Assembly (NCBI RefSeq): GCF_009389715.1
Contig: NW_024067666.1
Span: 3,885,001 to 3,949,000, forward strand
Source of the DNA: Phoenix dactylifera
Lineage: Eukaryota; Streptophyta; Magnoliopsida; Arecales; Arecaceae
Length of the DNA: 64,000 nt
Direction: 5' to 3'
The position numbers and the translations under genes are program-made. This document shows, piece by piece, positions 1 to 13,200 of the stretch (position 1 is the first letter of the stretch; every line of letters begins with the position of its first letter). The notes beneath the pieces were generated by a model that was given only the letters and a program-made list of their open reading frames with translations, had not been told where the DNA came from and did no database searches.

Positions 1-928
1 ACGGCGAGGTATGAGGATCACTCAGTGTTGTGAGGAGTGCACGGAGACCGAGGAGACGATTGATCATGCTCTTCTGCAGTGTCCCAAAGCTAGGGAGATT
101 TGGCGCCTATCACCATCCTTATTACCCCACTCAGTCGAGTCGACACAGGATTTGATTCACTGGTTGAGGGTTTCCATGAGGAGGCCTAGCACTGTTGCGG
201 CCGGCATTTGCTGGGTATATTTGGTTTATTCTATTTGGTTGGACAGGAATGCTGGCATCTTTGAGGGCAGGCGATTACCCCCACGAAGGGTGGTGGACAG
301 AGCCATGCTTTATGCCAGGGAGGTTACTATAGCTGCCATTAGCTTCACTTCTGAGATGGCCAGGGACACCTGGGGTACTCTTTCAGCTGTCACAGCGCCC
401 AGGTTCGCCCTAGTTTTTTGGGTATCCCCACCCCTTGGTCATCTCAAAGTGAATTTTGATGGTAGTATGTCGGTGGACGGGGTGTCAGGAGGAGCTGGCT
501 TTGTTATCAGAGACTATCTGGGTAGGCTGATTGCTGCTGGTGGATGCCGTACGCAGGGATTTACCGCAGTTGTGGCAGAGTTGCGGGCAGCCTGGGAGGG
601 CATAGCCTATGCGAGGCGGGTACTCCGTGCTGAGCATATATGTCTTGAGGGAGATTCCTCTGTGGTGATCGATTGGATTCGAGGAGTGGACAGATATGGT
701 GATGGTCATCCCCTCATTCGTGAGATGCGGCGATTGGCTCAGGAGCTGAGCGACTTCCAGGCTTCACATGTTTTTCGGGAGGCGAACAGTATGGCAGACT
801 GGGTTGCCTCTTTTGTTGCCCGGCATTCCGGGGAGATCATATGGACATCTGTAGGAGATATTCCTCCCACCTTTTACTATTTGCTTTCCTTTGATATGGC
901 TGGATGTACTCAAGTTAGAGTTATATGA
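1..928 (+). pseudogene. LINE (L1-type) ORF2 C-terminus: zf-RVT and RNase H, 5' part outside window
   Basis: The reading frame is open from the left edge of the window to a TGA at 926-928, so this is the C-terminal part of a longer ORF2. The start shows the Cys/His pattern of the reverse-transcriptase zinc-binding domain (CCEEC, then HALLQCPKAR). From about 450 onward comes an RNase H-like fold of the type attached to plant L1 elements: VNFDGS, GGAGFVIRD, AELRAAWEG, LEGDSSVVIDW and REANSMADWV, which carry the acidic catalytic positions. No stop or frameshift is seen in the visible part. Whether the whole element is intact cannot be judged. The poly(A) tail follows directly. Shown by sequence: the frame and motifs. 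Inferred: L1 membership. Confidence 0.85.
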
Positions 929-942
929 AATGCCGTTTCTAT

Positions 943-974
<32 letters not shown>
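929..974 (+). mobile_element. LINE 3' UTR and poly(A) tail
   Basis: A short 3' UTR follows the ORF2 stop and ends in a run of 31 A residues (944-974). This is the hallmark of target-primed reverse transcription. The sequence around the stop (tactcaagttagagttatat) closely matches the 76-bp LINE stub at 32934-33009, so both belong to one LINE family. The matching target-site duplication would lie left of the window. Confidence 0.8.
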
Positions 975-975
<1 letters not shown>

Positions 976-1711
976 GTGCTTACTTGTTGCAGGCTCTCTT
1001 TTGCTGCCGATAATAGCTGTCAGAAGTGATGCAAGCACCATCCTCAAAGCACTATTTGCTTTGTTCCACGCTTTGAATTTTCTTTAGTTCTTTGTCAAAA
1101 TAAAAATGCTCCCCGGTTAATAGAAAGAAACTCCTAACCGTAGAAGGTTGCATGGTCAAAAAAACAACCCCGTTGTTATGGACCCATTGAGGCGAATGGT
1201 ACTACCACACCGTTTTAAAACTCGATGATCCAACTGTGGGATTATCCGATTTAGAACAAACTGATGGTTTCCATGGTTGGACCATTTATAAGATTGCTCA
1301 ACTCTGAATAAATAATCCAATCAAAAACTTGGTGGTTCTTCTTTGAGGTTTTTATCTCTCCCACCCTAGAAAAACTTTGGACCAAGTTTTTAAGTGAATC
1401 CATGATCCAAATTAACTTAGTTTCCAGAAATGCTCTTCAAAAGAGTTTTCCTCGGCTGATGCACGGAGCAAAGCTTGGGCTGGTCAAATGGACTGGGCCA
1501 GGCGGGCCTTCACATTAGGCAACATAGATAAATCCGACGCACTGGAATCTGATGCCGGTTTTGGCTCATCCTCAAGTAATTCTTTCACTTTAGTAAAGAT
1601 GTGGCTTTGCCGGTGCAATTAGAAAAGAATATAGCAATGGAGGTGAACTGGGGCAATTTGCTTTTGAAAAGCAGTAATGTAGCTATATAGGCACCCTAGC
1701 TGCCCACAACC
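975..1711. other. Upstream region of the ankyrin-PGG gene
   Basis: No coding potential is seen. A TATA-like TATATAG lies at 1685-1690, only about 25 bp before the first ATG (1712). If it is the real TATA box, transcription would begin close to that ATG and the in-frame ATG at 1757 would be the better start. Confidence 0.4.
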
Positions 1712-2321
1712 ATGCTTCCTACCACCTTGCGGTTCATCGAAGCCGGTCGGAGAGGCATGGCAGCCGTACCCATCTCTGACTCTCCGGCCCCCTTGAGCCT
1801 CGGTTCTGCTTGGTGGAGTCTCAACTCCTTTGTGGAATCTGCGTTCGAGAGCGCAATGCTCGGAGAGTGGGAAGATGCGGCAGATCTGTACAACCGCTTC
1901 GAGGAAGTCCGGGTCGCCACGATCATCCGGACTGGTGACACCTTGCTGCACTTGGCCGTGTCGAGCCGAGTGGAAGGCAACGTGAAGCTGCTCACGGGCC
2001 GTATCCCCAGATATCGCAGCAGAAAAATCCTGGGGATGGGGAACAAGAGCGGCGACACGCCACTGCACCTGGCTGCCGCCCTCGGGATGAGGAAGGCGTG
2101 CTTGGACATGGCCAGGCGGTGCCCCGAGCTGTTGACCCAGGTTCGCAATGAGCACGGTGAGACGCCCCTCTTTAAGGCCGCGCGCCACGGCCAGAGGGAA
2201 ACCTTCCGCGCCATGCAACGTGCCGCCCTCGCCGCAGGTAGCAGCCTCTTCGACCTAGGCTGCTGCCGGAAATCTGGCGGCGACACCGTCCTCCACGTTG
2301 CCTTGCTCGAGGAGCACTATG
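1712..2321 (+). CDS. Ankyrin-PGG gene, exon 1
   Basis: Encodes aa 1-203 and one base of codon 204, with the first ankyrin repeats. The exon is GC-rich compared with the introns. The donor is G|GTACGT at 2322. The leftover G joins AT of exon 2 to give Asp, which continues the ankyrin repeat in frame. Confidence 0.88.
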
Positions 2322-4167
2322 GTACGTAAAGATTAGCTGCGATGCCACAGGCATGCATTAATATTGTCACAAATCTAGGAAACTGATGAATTCACTCCAT
2401 CTCAATTTTTGGTAGGATCGAGGAGCCCAGAACCTCCAAAATATAAGTAGAAGAATTAAAAAAAAGGCAAAAGGAGAAGGAAAAATAATTTAAAAAAAAG
2501 GAACAACGACAATAGGAAGAAAGGGTAGATAGAAAATTCCACCAGGTCCATATATAGCATGCACTGTGGAGCTTGGGGCGCCTTCATTCGCGAAATTTTC
2601 TTCTCTGGAAATGTATGTGTTGCTAGGATATTTTGAAATATGGCGGGGAAATTTCTCATGATAACCGTATACAGTCAGTACGAATGATCTGCATCCAAAA
2701 AAATAGTTTATTTGGTATTTTTAATTTTTTTTTTACATGTATACCTTCCAAAATATTCAAAATTGTGGAAATATCCTCGTAACGTTGTTATTTGCGTATA
2801 CCCTCATAAAATACTTCTTTTGCATGTATACCTTTATTTTTCTTTCTTTTTTATATATATAGCTACACCATCGAATGCCATTAAAAAATAAATAATTTAA
2901 ATTTAAAATGGCTAAAATATCCTTACAGGTAGGCGCACACACACAAAAAAAAAGAGGATACACGTGCAAATAGCAACTTTGCAAGGATATTCATACAATT
3001 ACGTATATTTAGGAGGGTGTGCACTTAAAAAATTTTAATAAAAAATAATCAAAATTCAGTAAAAATAATTCAATTGCTCTTAATATAAAAAGATGACAAA
3101 AAAATATTAATATTATTATGTCACATGATCTCATATTAATATTAACTCTTGTAGAATGAATCGAGTTTTTACAAAATTATTGCCTCAAAAACAAATAACA
3201 ACTTAACATTTACAAATAACTAAAAAATATTTTACTAATTTAAGCATCTATAATTAATTTAAATTTGGTATGCTTTAATTTTTTAAAAATAATAAAGAAT
3301 ATATAGATGTCATATAATTAATAATGATAATTATATCAAAATCAAATGGAGAATAGCATTACCAAAATGATTACTTAATATTCTAATTGGACTAAGTCAT
3401 GATCCTAAAAAAAAATGACAATGTGGCTCAATTTTTTTTTTGACTTGTCGATCCAACTAAATCATAAAAGACTTAACAAATTCTAGCCAAGTTTTAATTT
3501 TTTAATAGATTTTATGAATACATATCCTTCTAAATATGAGAAATTACATGAATACCTTCATAAAGTTACTATTTGTGTGTATACCCTTGTAACTTTTTTT
3601 TGCATATCTACCTAAAAAGGTATTTTAGTTATTTTAGTTGTAAACCGTTTATTTTTAACGATGTACATATGAAAAAAAAGGATGTACATATAAATAGTAA
3701 TTTTACAAGGGTAATCATGCAATTTTATATATTTAGGAGGGTATATATACATACAAAAAAATACTTATGAAAATTGATCAAGTTGGATTATTGATCTACC
3801 TAAATAGTTGGCTAACTCTTGAATTGGACCACCAAGTCCCCATTTCGGATGGCTAATTAGAGGCCACCGACTTAATCGTGATTTGATGATAAATATGTTC
3901 GATCCAATCCAAATAGGATGCTGCTTAAGTCTGATCACCAAGTGTTCAAATAACAAGCAAGTTGCGACATATCTTCATATCCAATTGTGTTTGCCTTGAT
4001 TTTGTTCATTGATATAAACATTTCCCGCCCTACTTGCATGTGATTAGCATCTTCTCATGCATATCTTTTGCAAAAATGTTTTAGTAACCAAAGAAGATGC
4101 ACATACTAGGCATTGAAGCCTGAAAGGGCATGTATATATATATATGTATATATGCACAAATACATAC

Positions 4168-4201
<34 letters not shown>

Positions 4202-7200
4202 TGAAGAATATAATATATTGTTAAATAATTAAAAAATCCATTATCTAGCTATTATCTCGGTGATGATGGATCTTTCCAATGTTAATTTAATTAAAATATA
4301 ACTCTTTCAAATCCAATCATCATAATAATAATAAAAATCCTATGGACGGTTTGAACGACCCCCTCTGTTTTTCATTTTTTTAAAGAGAGAGAAGGAATGA
4401 ATGCGATTGTTATAGCAGGCATTATTTTATTCTGAAGTATCCAATCATGACCTATGTAACTGTCACTGCGTATCTGACGATGGTAACTAATAATTTTAGT
4501 GGTGCCTGTCATAACGGTCAAACTTTTTGATATTATTTACTGAATGGCGTACGGTATGGTGCACAGATTTGGCTCTGGAGATCGTTCGATGCTGGCCCTT
4601 CCTGGCTAACTACCGCAACGAGAAGGGAGAGTTGCCTATCCATATCTTAGCCAGCAAGCCTTCTACTTTTCGGAGCGGAGTTCCCTTCAAAAATTTATTT
4701 GATGTTCTTATTTACCGCTGTGAGTCTCTCCCTCTATCTATCTATCTGGCTAGCTAACTAGATTTGGCTCCACTTGAGCATATCTCTATTTAGATTCAGT
4801 TAGGTCCAGATTAAACAATGGAGATCCCATGTCAATGATATGAGGTGTTGAATGTGATCTATTTACTTAGATGCCAAAAATCATGTGATTTAAAAACCTC
4901 TAGTCTATGCATCAGATGGTCAAAAAATTAGGCGGTCTAAATAATATCAAATTGTATATATTTTTTTTTTATCACTTGATGCATAGGTTAGGAGTCTCCA
5001 AATTATATAGTTTTTGGTATGTATTTTAGAGATAGTAAATAATATCCAACGGCTTAGATCATCGATATAAACCCCTCATTGTATTTGTGCAATCTAAGCT
5101 TGATCAGATTTGAGTGGAGATCTAAATTCGATATTAGTTAACAACCATTATGAAAGTGGGTTAATGGTGTAACTAACTAAAACGGGTAAGTGGGAGCATT
5201 CTCGGATACTTGGTTTGAGTATGTAAAGTATAAATAGAAGTATCATACCAAAGGTGGTCTTTTCCCGGAAAATGAATGCTCATTTTTGTTTCTCTATTTC
5301 TATTTTATCAGTAGCTTGTAGGCAGCATTAGTCCTCTTTTTCGGCAGCATGATGATAGTTACCCGAAATCATCTCATTTGGTATGCCAGAAAAGAACGTG
5401 TTGGCTGTGGAGTCCTTCGTTCGGGAGAATGGATGGTGCGGGCATCACATGGCAAGTTCATGCGAGTGCATAGGCATGCCATGTTATATTTTCAAATATG
5501 AAAATACATCAAGATCTTGAATTATCATGTTAATCACAATCAACGCGGAATATAAAACTATAAAGACATACCTGTATCCATTGCTAAAATCTGTCCTTGC
5601 TTTTAGAGAGAAGGATCACCCTAACAACGTTCCTCAAGAGTGTCTCACGATGATTAGAGGCACAAATTATGTTGTAGGTATGAACCCTAGAGTCTCTCAT
5701 TTCTTTTATAGGTCTCCCACCATCAAGAAGACCAAAGGATTCTTTTAATATGTTTTCTACCAGCAAGAAAACCAAAAGGCTCTTACGAGCAAGAAAATCA
5801 AAAGACTCTTTTAATAGGTTTTCTATCCATAAATACAATTGGACTAGTAATGACCCATAATCTTTTAATTGGGTATTATAGGGTGTGTGGGACACTTTAA
5901 TAGAATATTAATTTATAATATTCTTACATTCTCCCACTTGACCCATACACCCATAAAACAAAATAAAACATTCTTTGTAATTTGAATTTTTTTTTTATAA
6001 ACGACTATTATGGGTTATGATATTAAAATCATACACGTGCACGCTTTTCATTAGAAAACCTTCCTAGTCCAATATAATTCATATGAGTTCCATTATATCA
6101 ATGTCAAATTGGCTACCAATGTGAGTCATGGCGGTCATTTGTTATTCAATCAACAAAATTCCTTTCATGTACCACAACACTAGCAACTTCATTCAACATG
6201 ATCTTTTATAGGGGTTTAAGGCTACTATCATTATGCCTTGGGTTCATATTCATGTCTATTTCAGACATTTTTCTTGTCATCTTTCATCCACACAATTCAA
6301 TGTACATATAAGTGGAAAACAAGAAAACAGAAACAATTATACTTGGATATCCATGTATGTCTTGAAGAAAACATTTAATACATTAATGAGCTCACTAACA
6401 TGTTCAAAACATGGATAAATACATAAGACCCATACTGTCAATATGTTCTTTAAATTTCTTTCCTGTTAATCCTTTCGTCAAAGGATCAGCAACCATAAGT
6501 GAAGTCTCGATGTGTTCTATGGACACTGTTTGTTTCTATACTTCCTCCTTGACACTAAGGTACTTGAGCTCCATATGTTTCGCACCATTAGAATACTGGT
6601 CATTCTTGGAGAAAAAGACTGCAGAGGAATTATCACAATAAATTCTCAGCGGCTTGGCTATAGAGTCGACAACTCCAAGTTCTGAGATAAAGTTCCTCAG
6701 CCATAAACCATGCACTGTGGCTTCAAAGCACGCCACAAACTCAGCCTCCATTGTAGACGAAGCAGTAATAGTTTGCTTCATACTCTTCCAAAAAATAGCT
6801 CCACCTGCTAGCAAAAACACATAACCAGAAGTGGATTTTCTGCTATCTGAGCAACCAGCAAAATCAGAGTCTGAGTATCCGATCACCTCTAGATTATCAG
6901 TTCTTCTAAAGGTAAGCAAATAATCCTTAGTTCCTTGCAAATAGCGCAGTACCCTCTTCGCAGCTTTCCAATGGGACATTCCTGGATTACTTTGGTAACG
7001 CCCAAGCATGCCAACTGCAAAACTGATATATGGCCTCGTACAAGTTTGCGCATATATCAAGCTTCCCACAACAGATGCATACGGAATCTTTCCATCTCCT
7101 TCCGCTCCCAATCAGTCTTTGGACATTGTGAGATGCTGAACTTATCACCTTTCGTTATCGGGGTATCTAAAGATGAACAATCTTTTATGCCAAATCTCTC

Positions 7201-10200
7201 AAGAATTCTTTCTATATAACTTTTCTGAGACAATCCCAACAATCCTCGTTTTCGGTCAAAGATTTCGATTCCAATCACGAAAGATGCCTCACCCATGCCT
7301 TTCATTTCAAAATTCTTTGAGAGAAAACTCTTAGTTTCATACAGTAAATCCATATCACTACTGCCCAACAATATGTCATCAACATACAGGACTAGAAAAA
7401 TAAACTTGCTCCCACTGACCTTTAGATATATACATCGATCAACGACGTTTTCCTTAAATCCAAAGGTAATAATGGTATTATGAAACTTTAGATACCATTG
7501 TCGAAAAGCTTGTTTAAGTCCATAGATTGACTTATTGAGCTTACAAACCAAGTGACCTTTACCCTCTTCAGAGAAGCCTTCCGGCTGCTCCATGTAGACC
7601 TCTTCATCCAAACTTCCATTCAAAAAAGCCGTTTTCACATCCATTTGGTGCAACTCCAAATCAAAATGAGCCACCAATGCCATAATGATTCTGAAAGAGT
7701 CCTTTTTAAATACTGGAGAAAAGGTCTCTTTATAATCAATGCCCTATTTCTGAGTAAAACCTTTCGCCACAAGTCTGGCTTTATATTGTTGCACATTGCC
7801 TTTAGAGTCATGTTTTCTTTTGAAAACCCATTTACATCCGACTCTTTTGCATCCTTCAGGCAATTCAACAAGATCCTAGACTTTATTTTGGGCCATGGAT
7901 TTTAACTCTTTCTTTATGGCATCAATCCATTTATCAGAATCACTTCTTTCTTTAATTTGTGAAAACGTAACTGGATCATTACTTGTTCCAATATCAAATT
8001 CATGTTCCTGGACATACATTACATAATCAGATGAAATAGCAGGTCTCCGTTCCCTCTGAGATTTGCGTAACATCATCTGTTCTGGTATCTCCATAGCTTG
8101 TTCATCAGTGGAATTCTCATTATGAGATGGATCATTATTTACTTCCAATGTATCATTAGAATGATCATTAGGCGGAACAGTAATACTTTCTGAAAAAGTG
8201 GGTATTGGAACATCAACCCGTACTTCCTCAATGATTACATCTCTCAATTCTTTACTCTCACTGACTTCACTAAGCTCAAAAAATTTGGTATTTCCAGTTT
8301 CTACTATTCTCGGACTATGGTTGGGACAATAAAACCTATACCATTTGGATCTCTCTGGGTAACCAATAAAGTACCCGCTTATAGTTCTAGGATCCAATTT
8401 CTTTTCATGTGGACTGTAAAGCCTTGCTTCAGCTGGACAACCCCAGACATGCATATGTCTCAAACTTGGTACCCTTCCAGTCCATAACTCAAAAGGAGTT
8501 TTTGGAACTGATTTACTAGGGACACGGTTTAAGATATACACAGCAGTCTTAAGAGCTTCACTCCCAATGACTTAGGTAAGGTAGAATTGCTTATCATACT
8601 CCTAACCATATCCAGTAATGTCCGATTACGCCTCTCAGCAACACCATTCTACGGAGGCGTACCAGGCATAGTGTATTATGCCACAATGCCACGTTGTTCA
8701 AGAAGTTTGGCGAATGGGCCAGGGTTACGACCCGATTCATCATATCTACTATAGTACTCACCACCTCGATCCGATCTGATGATTTTCACTTTTCTATCTA
8801 ATTGTCTTTCAACCTCAGTAAGAACCATCTCAAGGACCGTAGCGGCTTGAGATTTCTCATGTAGCAAATAAATATATCTATACCGTGAAAAATCATCTAT
8901 GAAGGTGATAAAATACTTTTCTCCCCCAAAACATTCTGTGGAGAAAGGTTCACATATATCTGTATGAATTATTTCAAGAAGCTCCTTACTCCTTGTGGCA
9001 CTTTTCTTTGTATGTTTGGTTTGCTTTCCTTTAATGCAATCCACACACATACCGAGATCAGTAAAATCCAAAATCGGAAGAATCCCTAACTTTACTAATC
9101 TCTGTAACCTTTCTTTGGAGATATGCCCCAACCTTTTATGCCACAAGTCATAAGACTTTTCATTAATCATGTTCCTTTTCATTCCAATACAAACTTCATG
9201 GTGTTGGGTGTAAACATTTTTAACAAAGGTATTATCAAGGCAAAGCTGATAAAGGCCATTAGAAAGGAAACCAGAACCAATAGGAATAACATTCTTAAAC
9301 AAACTAAAACAACCATTCTGAAAGGAAAAAGAGTAGCCATCAATGTCAAGTCTTGACAAGGAAATCAAATTACGCCTTACAGAAGGCACAAAAATAGTAT
9401 CATGAAGGTCTAAACAATGACTGATACTTAAAATTAAACGAAAGGTTCCAATGGCCAAAACTTCGGCCTTATTCTCATTTCCTATGAAGATGAAACATTC
9501 AATTGGATTTGGTGTACGGCTTGTAAGGAATCCCTGCATTGTTAAGGAAACATGAACATTAGCACCCGAATCTAACCACCAAGTATTAGTAGGAACGCTT
9601 ACAAGATTTGATTCGAAACATACACAAGCATAAAGCTTACCCTTCTTTTCGAACCAAGCCTTATGCTTTGGACACTCAGCTTTCATGTGTCCAGGCTTCC
9701 TACAGAAATGACATTATGTATCCTTTCCTTGAACCTAATTGCCTTTAGCAGGTCCCTTTCCCTTTGGTGGTGCTTGTTTCTTTCCTTTCCCATAATGGTG
9801 CTTTTTATTTCCAGCTTCTTGAGTCACAAAATTAGCAGAAAAAGTCCCTTGTTGTTTTAGTCTTATCTCCTCCTGAACCACCATACTAGCCAACTCATTC
9901 ACATTCCATTTATCCTTGATAGAATTGTAGTGCATCTGGAATGGACCATACTGAGGTGGCAATGAGTTCAGGATGAATTGAACAATAAAGGACTCCTCTA
10001 CTTTCATTCCTAGAGTTTCAAGTTTGGCAGCTATATTTGTCATCTCAAGGATATGCTCTTGCATTCCCTTAGCCCCATTATATTTCATGGTGGCAAGTCT
10101 AGCCATTAAGGTCCCCGCTAAAGACTTATCTGCTGAGCGAAATCTCTCCTCAACACTTGTCAAAAAGGTTTTGGCATCCTCTGTACTAGGGAGTGAGTGT

Positions 10201-13200
10201 TTGATGTTTCCAGCTATGGTCATTCTTAAAAACATGAGGCTCAACCTATTTGATCTCTCCCAGGCTTTGAAATTGTCTTTCTCATCTTTGCTACTGTTTT
10301 CAGTAAGAGCAGCTGGTTTTGGGGTCAAAAAGGATAAATCTAGATCAAGAACTCCTAAGGTGAATCTGACCCTCTCCATCCATTCTGAAAAATTACTCCC
10401 ATTCAGCATAGGGACAGATGATGCTTGTGAATGTAAAGAGACCGGCACACTTACTGCAAAGAATTTCAATTTAATCACATTAATGCTTTGAATTAGACAC
10501 TCATAAATATAATAATCAGAATTTAAATCATAATGGATGAAATAGGGTATCATTAAAATCCAACCTTTGGGAGGATCCTAACATACAAGTGTTCCTTCCA
10601 GCATTTAAATTCTGTGGATGAACTAGTAGTATCATCAAAATTCCTCCTTTGGGTAGGAAATTTTCACATACAAATTGTTCCTTCCAATATTAAAAATTAG
10701 TAGATGAACTAATCGTATCATTAAGATCCAACCTTTGGGAGGATCCTAACATACAAGTGTTCCCTCCAATATAATCCATTCATAATTATGATGTCAAATA
10801 TTTGTCATCTAAAATCAAGTAAGATTTTGTACCTTTGGGCAAACAAATTCTCACATGATTTTAGTACAAATAGATTATCTCAAACAATTCATGTCCAATC
10901 AATAAATAAAATTCATCAAGCAATAATGGAATTTTACATATAATGGACTAAGATACAAATTAATACATGCCCAACCATAATAAAATTCAATTAACAGTTA
11001 AGAATTTAACACATAATGGGCACAAGGTAATCTAGAGGTAATAAGAATAATTTTCACAATTTTTTTTTTTTATATGTCAGATGAAGTCAGATGCACCATT
11101 ATTTAAATTACATAAACAGATATTATCATCTATCTAACCAGTTAGATGTCCTTATCATTGCTGATTAAACAAGAAACAAATTACTTTGAGGGCCTATAAA
11201 CCAAGATCTAATTCTTTCATGTTTTGGGAGAAACACCATTACGTTCATGAATCAAGACATCACCTTGTTGAAAGATGGTATATTGCAATCAGTAATATAC
11301 TTCCTTCTCATGAATAGATGCCTATAGTGTTTTTTCACATGAACAATATGTTCCAAGAATATAGACAGACCCATGTTTTACATAATAGGAAAGAAAAACA
11401 TAATAGAAAAACTAATAACTTGGTTATTAGCAGACCTGCATAGGAAGCTAATAACAGCAAGCTCATAAATCAGCATTCCCAGCTAACTGTATCAAAATAG
11501 TGGGAGGAGTTACAAGGACGGCCACATACAGGTTTATCTTCATTTTCCTATTTATTCGCTAGAGGTGGGAGATGATAAAAAAATGGTGCTGATGTCCACA
11601 GGCTTTGCTCAGCCAGCACAAGCATTTGATGCATTCTAAGTGAGTATTCATTCCTGTCAATATAACACTGTAGGCGTAAGCAGTGGATTTGTCATTTATG
11701 CATAAAATACAATGTTCCAACTTTCAAGCCTGTTGGGTCAGATTTACGTCAGATCATGTAAAGATTCAAATTTACTATATGGAAACCCTGCTTTTATAAG
11801 CCCAAAAACAATTCGGACCAAGCCAAACTGTAACAATAATAACAGGCACAACAACCATTGCAACTTCAAAAAAAAAGAAATATTCCTTAACATGAACAGA
11901 AGGACAGAAAATATTTTAAGAACTAAACAAAGGTATGAACAAACAAAATGCAGAGAAGTTTATTTTGCCATTAATAACTTCTATAGGAATGCTTAGTATG
12001 AATATACAATTGTGAAAAACTTGTCCACAATTTTTAGAACTGATATGTAACACAGCAACTGTATCCACAAAGTAAATGTTGATGAGTCAATTTGACAAAC
12101 ACGTGGAAGGCATGCATATTTATATAGCTCTAAGACAAATTTTTGATAATAGGTTATAAAACTAAGTAGACAGAAATGAAGTACATAAATCCATCATAAT
12201 CTTCAAACCTTATTTGATGGCAGATTCTTAATATCAATGGAAAAACATAATAATCCACAACAATGGGTCTGATACCAAATGTTATATTTTCAAATATGAA
12301 AATACATCAAGATCTTGGATTATCATGTTAATCACATGCCAATGATATCAATAGTTGGAAAGAAGATAGGGAAAAGGGTTGGTAGTGAGGATCTTGATTT
12401 TTTTACCTTCAAGAACTTTAACTGCCGTGATATTGCCTAACCAAAAAAAGGAAGAGGTAGGATATAGTTGGAGCTATGATTTTACACTATAGCAACGAAT
12501 AAATTAGAGTAGGACAAGATAACTAAAGCAGGAAAACTAAAGATAGATGCAAGAATAAATAAAAGATAAAGATAAAGATAATGATAAGTTATTTGATTGG
12601 CTAATTTTTTTTTTTTTAAGAGTTACAATTTATATTATAAGTAACTTCTATTAACCACTAGGATAGGTGTCACTATTTAACTTTTGACACTTGTCCTTGT
12701 TGGTTTGTACCACATGGATGATCATAGTCATCAGTCTAAAATGATGAAAAATATATATAAATTCTAAAAATGATAATTTAAAAAGTATTTTTAAATTACA
12801 AAAATATATTATGCATCATATATCTTTTATTTATAGACTATATATTGTTATATTGTAAATAGCATATTTCATTATACTACACGTTATAAAATCCATGAAA
12901 TATATTTCAGCGAATGAGGAAAATAATGTATAACTCATTGTTATATTGTTATATACTATATATGATTAATTATAAACTATATTATATATCACATGGTATT
13001 AATATTATAGTAGATTGAATGGCATTACTTTAATATATACATATGTTTATGTCCTCTATATTGTAATATAATAATTTATTAAAAATACATTATTTAATTC
13101 TAATATTTATTATATCTTCTAAGGTATGTTGTAATGAATAATGATTATATTTTTAAATATTATGTTATATTTTTGTACAAACTTGAGTATGCTATGAAGC

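Larger units (their letters stand above)
2322..4566 (+). other. Intron 1 with two MITE copies and AT repeats
   Basis: AT-rich intron of 2.2 kb. It holds two related long-TIR elements (about 2735-3024 and 3513-3758) and a TA/CATA microsatellite at about 4134-4200. No coding signal is seen. Confidence 0.7.
5482..12336 (-). mobile_element. Ty1/copia LTR retrotransposon, decayed, with one truncated LTR
   Basis: Element of 6855 bp in antisense orientation within intron 2, bounded by 5-bp direct repeats TGCCA (5477-5481 and 12337-12341). Read on the minus strand the order is: truncated 5' LTR, PBS for initiator-Met tRNA, long repeat-rich leader, gag, zinc knuckle, protease, integrase, reverse transcriptase, RNase H, polypurine tract, 3' LTR. 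The order integrase before RT defines the copia superfamily. The coding region is broken by several stops and frameshifts, so it is not autonomous. Confidence 0.92.

Noticed and set aside
5584..5895. Open frame in the copia 3' LTR on the minus strand
   Set aside because: It lies in LTR sequence with promoter features and has no known protein match.
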